A model generated the notes under the pieces. That model did no database searches and was not told the DNA's origin. It was given only the letters and a program-made list of their open reading frames with translations. Both the position numbers and the translations under genes were made by a program. From an uncultured Burkholderiales bacterium (lineage in GTDB: Bacteria; Pseudomonadota; Gammaproteobacteria; Burkholderiales; Burkholderiaceae_D): a stretch of 9,638 nt of DNA. This document shows positions 1 through 6,247 of the stretch, piece after piece (within the stretch, counting starts at the first letter, position 1; each line of letters opens with the position of its first letter). The stretch is from assembly GCA_937872165.1 (NCBI GenBank), contig CALMOR010000046.1, forward strand, positions 439 through 10,076. Direction: 5' to 3'.

Positions 1-792
1 GGCACGGTCCATCTCGTCGGCGCGGGTCCCGGCGCGCCCGACCTGCTGACGCTGCGCGCGGCGCGTCTCCTCGAGCGCGCCGACATCGTGCTGCACGACG
101 CGCTGGTCCATCCGGACACGCTCGCGCTCGCCGTGCGCGCGATCAAGGTGTCGGTCGGAAAGCGGCACGGCCGGCTGTCGTCGGCGCAGCACTTCATCAA
201 CAAGCGGCTCGTCGACGCGGCGCGCGAGCATCGCGTCGTCGTGCGCCTGAAGGGCGGCGACCCGATGCTGTTCGGCCGTGCGCAGGAAGAGATCGATGCG
301 CTGCGTGCGGCCGGCGTTCCGTTCGAGGTGGTGCCGGGCGTGACCGCGGCGCTGGCGGCGAGCGCGGAACTCGGGACGTCGCTGACCCGGCGCGCAGCGC
401 GCGACGGCAACGGCGACGTCGTGGGCAGCCGCAGCGTGGTCTTCGTCACGCCGCGCGTCGGCGTCGGCGTCGATGCGGGCGACGAAGGACGCTGGGTCCG
501 CGCCGTCAACGCGTCCGATACGGCGGTGCTCTACATGGCGTCGCGCGAAGCCGACCGCATCGCCGCCGCGCTGATCGATGCCGGGCGCGCACCGGGGACG
601 CCGGTCGCGATCGTCGAGAACGCGTCGTTGCCGGACTCTTCGTCGCGTCTCACGACGCTGGGCGAGCTCGCTCGCAGCGGGCTCGTCGGACTCGAAGGGC
701 CCGCGACCCTCGTCGTCGGCGACGTGATGCGTCGCGCCTCGTCGTGGGCCTCGCTCGCGGTCGACGCGCAGGAGCGATGTAGGGCCGCCTGA
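1..792 (+). CDS. cobA: Uroporphyrinogen-III C-methyltransferase (SUMT), 5' partial
   Basis: SUMT makes precorrin-2 from uroporphyrinogen III using two S-adenosylmethionines, the first step towards siroheme, the cofactor of sulfite reductase. The reading frame is open from base 1, so the start codon and perhaps a few N-terminal residues lie outside; 263 residues are visible, near the family's usual length. The first residues carry the glycine-rich SAM motif VGAGPGAPDLLTL. The family motif RLKGGDPMLFGR and the segment VPGVTAALAASAELG follow. The stretch after LTRR, which in many SUMTs runs straight into FVTGH, has about nine extra residues (DGNGDVVGS) and reads FVTPR. The late segments VLYMAS and VIVENAS-like (AIVENASLP) also fit. 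In betaproteobacteria this gene commonly closes the cysI/H/D/N cluster, which agrees with the sulfate transporter downstream. The function is clear; the corrinoid versus siroheme role is inferred from context. Confidence 0.93.
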   Translation, partial: GTVHLVGAGPGAPDLLTLRAARLLERADIVLHDALVHPDTLALAVRAIKVSVGKRHGRLSSAQHFINKRLVDAAREHRVVVRLKGGDPMLFGRAQEEIDALRAAGVPFEVVPGVTAALAASAELGTSLTRRAARDGNGDVVGSRSVVFVTPRVGVGVDAGDEGRWVRAVNASDTAVLYMASREADRIAAALIDAGRAPGTPVAIVENASLPDSSSRLTTLGELARSGLVGLEGPATLVVGDVMRRASSWASLAVDAQERCRAA

Positions 793-810
793 CACCCGAC
801 GCATCGCTCC
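771..810. other. Inverted repeat across the cobA 3' end
   Basis: GGAGCGATG (771-779) and CATCGCTCC (802-810) are perfect 9-bp complements separated by 22 bases that include the cobA stop codon. The right arm can also pair over 7 bases (803-809) with a second GAGCGAT at 873-879, so alternative folds of the transcript are possible. No U-run follows. The role is unknown; chance is not excluded in GC-rich DNA, but three perfect dyads fall within 120 bp. Confidence 0.45.
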
Positions 811-829
811 GGCGAGCCTTCGCTCGCCG
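810..829. other. Tight 8-bp hairpin downstream of cobA
   Basis: CGGCGAGC (810-817) and GCTCGCCG (822-829) form a perfect 8-bp GC-rich stem with a CTTC tetraloop, 17 bases after the cobA stop. The following bases (ACATCGATCC) contain no T-run, so it is not a canonical Rho-independent terminator. It may protect the cobA mRNA 3' end, act as a pause or attenuation element, or be fortuitous. Confidence 0.5.
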
Positions 830-861
830 ACATCGATCCGCTCTTCGACGCCGGCGGTCAC

Positions 862-889
862 GTCGTGCCGACGAGCGATCCGGCACGAC
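862..889. promoter_or_regulatory. 9-bp dyad just upstream of the sbp ribosome-binding site
   Basis: GTCGTGCCG (862-870) and CGGCACGAC (881-889) are perfect reverse complements around a 10-base spacer. The right arm ends 8 bases before the Shine-Dalgarno AGGAA (898-902) and 17 before the sbp ATG. It could be an RNA stem controlling translation of the sulfate operon or a DNA operator for a dimeric regulator. No recognisable promoter hexamers are visible. CysB is the usual regulator of such operons, but its sites are degenerate and I cannot assign this dyad to it. Confidence 0.4.
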
Positions 890-906
890 ACGAACCCAGG
901 AAAGCC

Positions 907-1890
907 ATGAAGACCCTCGCCCGAACCTCCTCCCTGTTCCATGCCGCCGCCCGTCTCGCGACCCGCTTCGCGATCGGCGTGCTGCTGGTCGTCGCCGGCG
1001 CCGCGCACGCGGCCGACGTCACGCTGCTGAACGTCTCCTACGATCCGACCCGCGAGCTCTACCAGGACTTCAACAAGGCCTTCGCCGAATACTGGAAGAC
1101 GAAGAGCGGCGACACCGTCTCGTTCAAGCAGTCGCACGGCGGTTCGGGCAAGCAGGCGCGCTCGGTCATCGACGGAATCGACGCCGACGTCGTGACGCTC
1201 GCGCTGGCCTACGACATCGACGCGATCGCCGAAAGGAAGCTGATCGCGAGCGACTGGCAGCGACGCCTGCCCGACCACAGCACGCCGTACACGTCGACCA
1301 TCGTCTTCCTCGTGCGCAAGGGCAACCCGAAGCAGATCGTCGGCTGGGACGACATCGCGAAGCCGGGGACCTCGGTGGTGGTCTCGAACCCGAAGACCTC
1401 GGGCGGCGCGCGCTGGGCCTATCTCGCGGCCTACGGCTTCGCACTGAAGAAGAACGGCGGCGACGACGCGAAGGCGCGCGCCTTCATCACGCAGGTCTAC
1501 CGCAACGTGCCGGTCCTCGACTCCGGTGCGCGCGGCGCGACGGTGACCTTCGCCGAACGCGGTGTCGGCGACGTCCTGCTCGCATGGGAGAACGAGGCCG
1601 AGCTCGCGAAGAAGGAGTTCGGCGTCGACAAGTTCGACGTCGTCTATCCGGCGTCCAGCATCCTCGCCGAGCCGCCGGTCGCCGTCGTCGACAAGGTCGT
1701 CGACAAGCGCGGCACGCGCAAGCTCGCCGAGGCCTACCTGCAGTACCTCTACAGCGACGAGGGGCAGGAGATCGCGGCGCGCAACTTCTATCGTCCGCGC
1801 AACCCGGCCGTCGCCGCGAGGCACGCAGCGCAGTTCCCGAAGCTCTCCCTCTTCACGATCGACGAGGTGTTCGGCGGATGGACGACATGA
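907..1890 (+). CDS. sbp: Periplasmic sulfate-binding protein, Sbp type, short C-terminus
   Basis: This is the periplasmic receptor that captures sulfate and delivers it to the CysTWA transporter. The start is the ATG preceded by AGGAA at 4 bases' distance; an upstream in-frame GTG (865) falls inside a perfect dyad and would add residues before the signal peptide. Of 327 residues, the first 35 form a Sec signal peptide ending AHA|AD. After removing it, the sulfate ligands known from Salmonella Sbp line up exactly: Ser45, Ser130-Gly131-Gly132 (in NPKTSGGARW), Ala173 (in DSGARGAT) and Trp192 (in LLAWENEA). The usual closing segment FTIDEVFGGW is present, but the protein stops two residues later and lacks the roughly 18-residue tail of E. 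coli Sbp and of the next gene. Its stop overlaps the start of that gene (ATGA, 1887-1890). It heads the transporter operon. The function is secure; the effect of the missing tail is unknown. Confidence 0.93.
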   Translation: MKTLARTSSLFHAAARLATRFAIGVLLVVAGAAHAADVTLLNVSYDPTRELYQDFNKAFAEYWKTKSGDTVSFKQSHGGSGKQARSVIDGIDADVVTLALAYDIDAIAERKLIASDWQRRLPDHSTPYTSTIVFLVRKGNPKQIVGWDDIAKPGTSVVVSNPKTSGGARWAYLAAYGFALKKNGGDDAKARAFITQVYRNVPVLDSGARGATVTFAERGVGDVLLAWENEAELAKKEFGVDKFDVVYPASSILAEPPVAVVDKVVDKRGTRKLAEAYLQYLYSDEGQEIAARNFYRPRNPAVAARHAAQFPKLSLFTIDEVFGGWTT

Positions 1891-2906
1891 AGCCATTCGC
1901 ATCACTGGTCGCAGGGACCGTCGTCGCCGCCGCGTTCCTGTTCGCCGTCGCGCCGGCGGCGCGGGCCGAGCAGGTCCTGCTCAACGCGTCGTACGACGTG
2001 GCCCGCGAGTTCTACAAGGACTACAACCCGGCGTTCGTCAAGTACTGGAAGCAGAAGAGCGGCCAGGACATCACGGTCAACCAGTCGCACGACGGGTCGA
2101 GCAAGCAGGCTCGCTCGGTGGCCGACGGACTCGAGGCCGACGTCGTGACGATGAATTCGGCCAACGACATCGACTTCCTCGCGTCGCGCGCGATCGTCCC
2201 GGTCGACTGGGCCAGGCGCTTCCCGAACAACGCGTCGCCCACCTATTCGACGATGCTGTTCCTGGTCCGCAAGGGCAACCCGAAAGGCATCAAGGACTGG
2301 GACGACCTCGCGAAGCCGGGAGTGCAGGTCGTGATCGTCAATCCCAAGACCGGCGGCAACGGACGCTACAGCTACATGGGCGCGTGGGGCTACGCGAAGA
2401 AGAAGGGCATGAGCGATGCCGATGCGTCGACCTTCGTCGGCGCGATCTTCCGCAACGTCCCGGTCCTCGACACCGGCGGTCGCGGTGCCACCACGACCTT
2501 CCTGCAGCGCGCGATCGGCGACGTGCTCGTGACCTTCGAGAGCGAGGTCGTGCAGGTCGACCGCGAGTTCGGCGCCGGCAAGGTCGACGCGGTGTACCCG
2601 TCGATCAGCGTGCTGTGCGAGAACCCGGTGGCGGTGATCGATCGCGTGGCGCAGAAGAAGAACACCACGGCCGCGGCCAACGCCTACCTCGACTACCTGT
2701 ATTCGGATGTCGGCCAGGAGATCGCGGCGCGCCACTACCTGCGTCCGCGCTCGGCGAAGGTGGCGGCAGCGCACTCGCTCGAGTTCAGGCCGATCCAGTT
2801 GTTCACGGTCGACGAGATCTTCGGCAGCTGGAAGGACGCGCAGGCGAAGCACTTCGACGACGGCGGCGAGTTCGACCGCATCTACGCGGCGATCGGCAGG
2901 CGATGA
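1887..2906 (+). CDS. cysP: Periplasmic thiosulfate/sulfate-binding protein, CysP type
   Basis: A second solute-binding protein for the same ABC transporter, 339 residues with a signal peptide of about 27 (ending ARA|EQ). Several signatures follow E. coli CysP, the thiosulfate receptor, rather than Sbp: HDGSSKQA, PTYSTMLFLVRKGNPK, DTGGRGATTTF and VTFESEV, where Sbp has DSGARG and AWENEA. At the anion-binding loop it reads NPKTGGNGRY (Gly156-Gly157-Asn158); as I recall, CysP has TSGNAR and Sbp TSGGAR, so the ligand serine is replaced by glycine. The full C-terminal tail (FGSWKDAQAKHF to the end) is present, unlike the preceding gene. The start is set by the ATGA overlap with sbp and by the signal peptide; only a weak GGATGG lies upstream, so translational coupling is likely. 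Substrate preference (thiosulfate, sulfate or another oxyanion) is inferred from similarity. The stop overlaps cysT (ATGA, 2903-2906). Confidence 0.85.
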   Translation: MKPFASLVAGTVVAAAFLFAVAPAARAEQVLLNASYDVAREFYKDYNPAFVKYWKQKSGQDITVNQSHDGSSKQARSVADGLEADVVTMNSANDIDFLASRAIVPVDWARRFPNNASPTYSTMLFLVRKGNPKGIKDWDDLAKPGVQVVIVNPKTGGNGRYSYMGAWGYAKKKGMSDADASTFVGAIFRNVPVLDTGGRGATTTFLQRAIGDVLVTFESEVVQVDREFGAGKVDAVYPSISVLCENPVAVIDRVAQKKNTTAAANAYLDYLYSDVGQEIAARHYLRPRSAKVAAAHSLEFRPIQLFTVDEIFGSWKDAQAKHFDDGGEFDRIYAAIGRR

Positions 2907-3748
2907 CCTTCGCGCTCCGCCGGCCTAGCGTGCTGCCGGGCTTCCACCTCGCGCTCGGCACCACGCTGCTGTACCTCGCGCTGATCGTCCTGATCCCGCT
3001 GTCGGCGGCCTTCCTCAAGACCTTCACGCTGACGTGGGACCAGTTCGTCGGCACCGTCACCGCGCCGCGGGTGCTGGCGTCGTTGCGCCTGTCGTTCGGC
3101 GCCGCCTTCCTCGCGGCATCGGTCAACGCGGTGTTCGGTCTCCTGCTCGCTTGGGTGCTGGTGCGTTATCGCTTCCCCGGTGCGAAGGTCGTCGACGCGC
3201 TCGTCGACCTGCCGTTCGCGTTGCCGACCGCGGTGGCCGGCATCGCGCTGACCGCGGTGTACGCGCCCAACGGCTGGCTCGGCGCACCGCTCGCTCTCGT
3301 CGGCGTCAAGGTCGCGTTCACGCCGCTCGGCATCCTCGTCGCGCTCGTCTTCATCGGTCTGCCGTTCGTGGTGCGCACGATCCAGCCGGTGCTGGAGGAC
3401 ATGGAGCGCGAGCTCGAGGAAGCGGCCCGCTCGCTCGGCGCCGATGCGCTGCAGATCTTCGTCAAGGTGATCCTGCCGACCATCATGCCGGCGCTGCTGA
3501 CCGGCTTCACGCTGGCGTTCGCGCGGGCGGTCGGCGAATACGGATCGGTGGTCTTCATCGCCGGCAACATGCCGCTCGTGTCCGAGATCGCGCCGCTCGT
3601 GATCATCAGCAAGCTGGAGCAGTACGACTATCCGGGCGCGACCGCGCTCGCCGTCGTGATGCTGCTCGCGTCGTTCGCGATGCTGCTCGCGATCAACCTG
3701 CTGCAGGGCTGGATGCGCCGTCGCAACGCGCAGGAGCGGAAGGTCTGA
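2903..3748 (+). CDS. cysT: Sulfate/thiosulfate ABC transporter permease CysT (CysU)
   Basis: One of two inner-membrane permeases forming the sulfate/thiosulfate channel with CysW. The 281 residues contain about six hydrophobic segments, including roughly 13-38, 60-88, 98-120, 136-157, 195-220 and 247-268. The cytoplasmic EAA loop that docks onto the ATPase is clear: EEAARSLGADALQ, about 172-184, followed by ILP at 190-192. LPFALPTAVAGIAL and AVGEYGSVVFIAGN are typical of CysT. The start is the ATG overlapping the cysP stop; the frame extends far upstream, but that part is a shadow of the binding-protein genes. The stop overlaps the cysW start (TGATG, 3746-3750). About 281 residues matches the usual length. 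Confidence 0.95.
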   Translation: MTFALRRPSVLPGFHLALGTTLLYLALIVLIPLSAAFLKTFTLTWDQFVGTVTAPRVLASLRLSFGAAFLAASVNAVFGLLLAWVLVRYRFPGAKVVDALVDLPFALPTAVAGIALTAVYAPNGWLGAPLALVGVKVAFTPLGILVALVFIGLPFVVRTIQPVLEDMERELEEAARSLGADALQIFVKVILPTIMPALLTGFTLAFARAVGEYGSVVFIAGNMPLVSEIAPLVIISKLEQYDYPGATALAVVMLLASFAMLLAINLLQGWMRRRNAQERKV

Positions 3749-4632
3749 TGTCGGCCGTGCTCGACGAGCCGGTCGCGACGATGCCGCGTCGCGAGGCCGA
3801 CGCGCGCGGCCGGGCGTCGCGCCGCATCGCATGGCTGCCCGTCGTGCTGACCACGGTCGCGCTGCTGTACGTCGCGCTGGCGCTGCTGATCCCGCTCGCG
3901 GCGGTGTTCGTCGAGGCCTTCCGCAAGGGCGTCGAGCACTACTTCGCGTCGATCGCCGATCCAGACGCGTGGTCCGCCATCCGGCTGACGTTGACGGCCG
4001 CGGCCATCGCCGTTCCGGCCAACCTCGTCTTCGGCGTCACGGCCGCGTGGGCGATCGCGAAGTTCGACTTCAAGGGCAAGGCCTTGCTGATCACGCTGAT
4101 CGACCTGCCGTTCTCGGTATCGCCGGTGGTGTCCGGCCTCGTCTACGTGCTGATGTTCGGCCTGCAGGGGTGGTTCGGACCGTGGCTCGCCGAGCACGAC
4201 ATCAAGATCATCTTCGCGGTGCCCGGCATCGTGCTGGCGACGATCTTCGTGACCTTTCCGTTCGTCGCGCGCGAGCTCATCCCGCTGATGCAGGCGCAGG
4301 GCCGCGAGGAAGAGGAGGCCGCGGTGGTGCTCGGCGCGTCCGGCTGGCAGACGCTCTGGCGCGTCACGCTGCCGAACGTCAAGTGGGGCCTGCTCTACGG
4401 CGTCATCCTCTGCAACGCGCGGGCGATGGGCGAGTTCGGCGCGGTGTCGGTGGTGTCGGGCCATATCCGCGGCACGACCAACACGCTGCCGCTCCACGTC
4501 GAGATCCTCTACAACGAATACAACTTCGCGGCCGCGTTCGCCTGCGCCTCGCTGCTCGCGTTCCTCGCGCTCGTCACGCTGGTCGTCAAGACCGTCGTCG
4601 AGCGCCGTTATCTGAAGTCCCAGAGGCGATGA
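3748..4632 (+). CDS. cysW: Sulfate/thiosulfate ABC transporter permease CysW
   Basis: The partner permease of CysT. It has 294 residues with a polar N-terminal extension of about 26 residues before the first membrane segment (about 28-54). Characteristic sequences are LIDLPFSVSPVVSGLVYV (about 117-134) and ARAMGEFGAVSVVSGHIRG (224-242), the latter typical of CysW. The EAA loop is at about 187-209 (EEEEAAVVLGASGWQ, then LPN). The start codon overlaps the cysT stop; AGGAG (3732-3736) and GGAAGG (3738-3743) lie upstream as possible ribosome-binding sequences. One base separates its stop from the cysA ATG. The whole segment is a standard cysT-cysW-cysA arrangement. Confidence 0.95.
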   Translation: MSAVLDEPVATMPRREADARGRASRRIAWLPVVLTTVALLYVALALLIPLAAVFVEAFRKGVEHYFASIADPDAWSAIRLTLTAAAIAVPANLVFGVTAAWAIAKFDFKGKALLITLIDLPFSVSPVVSGLVYVLMFGLQGWFGPWLAEHDIKIIFAVPGIVLATIFVTFPFVARELIPLMQAQGREEEEAAVVLGASGWQTLWRVTLPNVKWGLLYGVILCNARAMGEFGAVSVVSGHIRGTTNTLPLHVEILYNEYNFAAAFACASLLAFLALVTLVVKTVVERRYLKSQRR

Positions 4633-4633
4633 C

Positions 4634-5716
4634 ATGAGCATCCGGATCGAGAACGTCTCCAAGCGCTTCAACGACTTCGTCGCGCTCGACCACGTGAACC
4701 TGACGATCGAGCCGGGCGAGCTCGTCGCGCTGCTCGGCCCGTCGGGCTCGGGCAAGACCACGTTGCTGCGCGTGATCGCGGGACTCGAGGTGCCCGACGA
4801 GGGCCGTATCTTCTTCGACGCGGAGGACGCGACCGACAAGGACGTGCGCGAGCGGGCGGTCGGCTTCGTGTTCCAGCATTACGCGCTGTTCCGTCACATG
4901 ACGGTGTTCGAGAACGTGGCCTTCGGTCTGCGCGTCAAGCCGAAGAAGACGAGACCGAGCGACGCGGTGATCCGCGAGAAGGTCCACGGACTGCTCAACC
5001 TCGTGCAGCTCGACTGGCTCGGCGATCGTTATCCGCATCAGCTGTCGGGCGGGCAGCGGCAACGCATCGCGCTGGCCCGCGCGCTCGCCATCGAACCCAA
5101 GGTGCTGCTGCTCGACGAGCCCTTCGGCGCGCTCGACGCGAAGGTCCGCAAGGACCTGCGCCGCTGGCTGCGTCGGCTGCACGACGAGATCCAGCTGACC
5201 AGCGTCTTCGTCACGCACGACCAGGAGGAGGCGCTCGAGGTGTCGGACCGCGTCGTGCTATTCGACCACGGCCGCATCGAGCAGATCGGCGTGCCCGACG
5301 AGGTCTACGATCATCCGGCGACGTCCTTCGTCTACGGCTTCCTGGGCCATGCGAACCAGCTGCCGAGCCGCGTCGCCCACGGTTTCGTCGAGATCGGTCG
5401 CTCGCGCATCGCGGCGCCCGAGCACGCCGGCGTCGTCGACGCGACCGGCACCGCCTACATCCGGCCGCACGACCTCGACATCGTCGACGACGCGAGCGAC
5501 GCGGCCTTCACGGCGAAGGTCGAGCATGTCGTGAAACTCGGCTCGACCGTGCGGCTCGAATTGAGCGACGTCGTCGACGGCAAGGCGCTCGAGGTCGAGC
5601 TGCCGCGCGAGCGCTTCGACGAACGGGCCATCGCCGTCGACTCGGTCATCCATCTGGCCGCGCGTCGTGCCCGCGTCTTCGTCGATGCCGACCGGAGCAA
5701 GGAGGAACTCGCATGA
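4634..5716 (+). CDS. cysA: Sulfate/thiosulfate import ATP-binding protein CysA
   Basis: The cytoplasmic ATPase that powers sulfate/thiosulfate import; a homodimer docks on CysT and CysW. In 360 residues all nucleotide-binding motifs are intact: Walker A GPSGSGKTT (35-43), Q-loop Gln81 (FVFQHYALF), signature LSGGQ (137-141), Walker B VLLLDEP (157-163), D-loop ALD (166-168) and switch His195 (VTHDQEEALE). RHMTVFENVAFGL (87-99) is typical of CysA. Residues after about 235 form the C-terminal regulatory region found in this family, with YIRPHD-type sequence. The start has AGAGG (4622-4626) seven bases upstream and follows the cysW stop by one base. Its last codons contain the strong Shine-Dalgarno of the next gene, whose ATG overlaps the cysA stop. 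cysB, which often follows cysA in Burkholderia relatives, is not the next gene. Confidence 0.96.
   Translation: MSIRIENVSKRFNDFVALDHVNLTIEPGELVALLGPSGSGKTTLLRVIAGLEVPDEGRIFFDAEDATDKDVRERAVGFVFQHYALFRHMTVFENVAFGLRVKPKKTRPSDAVIREKVHGLLNLVQLDWLGDRYPHQLSGGQRQRIALARALAIEPKVLLLDEPFGALDAKVRKDLRRWLRRLHDEIQLTSVFVTHDQEEALEVSDRVVLFDHGRIEQIGVPDEVYDHPATSFVYGFLGHANQLPSRVAHGFVEIGRSRIAAPEHAGVVDATGTAYIRPHDLDIVDDASDAAFTAKVEHVVKLGSTVRLELSDVVDGKALEVELPRERFDERAIAVDSVIHLAARRARVFVDADRSKEELA
5699..5705 (+). promoter_or_regulatory. Strong Shine-Dalgarno for the rhodanese gene
   Basis: AAGGAGG lies inside the last codons of cysA, seven bases before the ATG that overlaps the cysA stop. It fixes the rhodanese start and is the strongest ribosome-binding sequence among the overlapping junctions of this operon, suggesting the enzyme can be translated well independently of coupling. 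Confidence 0.75.
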
Positions 5717-6207
5717 CCCGTCCCCCGGACCTGCAGTCGGAACGCGCGGCCGGGCCGATCGACGAGCTGCCCACGGTGATCCTCGGCCGGGCCGCGCAAC
5801 GCGCGAAGGACGGCGGTCTGCCGTACGCGGGCGCCGTCACGCCGAGCGAGGCGTGGAACCTGATGCAGAGCGGAGTCGCGACGCTGGTCGACGTGCGCAC
5901 GCGCTTCGAGAGCGACTATGTCGGCCGCGTGCCGACGACGCCGCTGGTCGAATGGAAGGCGCTCGGCGCCGCCGCGCCGAATCCGCGATTCCTCGAAGAG
6001 CTCGGCGCGCTCGAAGGGACGAAGGAGAACCTGCTCTTCCTCTGTCGCAGTGGCGTACGCTCGCATTCCGCGGCGATCGCCGCGGCGGCTGCCGGCCATG
6101 CGCATGCGTTCAACATCCTCGAAGGCTTCGAGGGCGACCTCGACGCCGAAGGACATCGCGGCAACAGCGGATGGCGGAAGGCCGGCCTTCCGTGGGTGCA
6201 GAGCTGA
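5713..6207 (+). CDS. Single-domain rhodanese-like sulfurtransferase
   Basis: A 164-residue protein with one rhodanese domain at about 42-162. The catalytic loop is CRSGVRS with Cys111, a six-residue loop of the sulfurtransferase kind rather than the longer Cdc25-type loop. The upstream motif LVDVRTRFE (58-66) and the late NILEGFEGDLD (134-144) also fit the fold. No signal peptide or membrane segment is visible, so it should be cytoplasmic. Rhodaneses move sulfane sulfur from donors such as thiosulfate to cyanide, thiols or protein cysteines. The ATG overlaps the cysA stop (ATGA, 5713-5716) and has a strong site AAGGAGG at 5699-5705, seven bases upstream, so it belongs to the transporter operon. 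A role in using imported thiosulfate is inferred from this context plus the CysP-type receptor; the true acceptor is unknown. The N-terminal 40 residues match nothing I recognise. Confidence 0.9.
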   Translation: MTRPPDLQSERAAGPIDELPTVILGRAAQRAKDGGLPYAGAVTPSEAWNLMQSGVATLVDVRTRFESDYVGRVPTTPLVEWKALGAAAPNPRFLEELGALEGTKENLLFLCRSGVRSHSAAIAAAAAGHAHAFNILEGFEGDLDAEGHRGNSGWRKAGLPWVQS

Positions 6208-6247
6208 AGCGCCGGCAACCGAAGACACCAGCACAGGAGACACCACC

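Noticed and set aside
810..829. Rho-independent terminator after cobA
   Set aside because: The stem is perfect but the following bases have no T-run, so I list it only as a hairpin of unknown role.
865..906. Upstream in-frame GTG as the start of sbp
   Set aside because: It lies inside the 862-889 dyad, lacks a good ribosome-binding sequence, and would put 14 polar residues before the signal peptide; the ATG at 907 has AGGAA in front.
1765..2732. Direct repeats between the two binding-protein genes as a mobile or recombination element
   Set aside because: The identical stretches are short, lie at homologous codons and are explained by gene homology; there are no flanking terminal repeats or a transposase.
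1562..2902. Long open frame running into cysT from upstream
   Set aside because: The upstream part is Arg/Ser-rich and then a frame-shifted reading of the two binding-protein genes; the recognisable CysT sequence begins at the ATG at 2903.
3628..4839. Long minus-strand open frames over cysT, cysW and cysA (also 2882-3832)
   Set aside because: Compositionally they are His/Arg/Asp/Glu-rich mirror readings of GC-rich genes on the plus strand, with no recognisable domain and no free promoter region.
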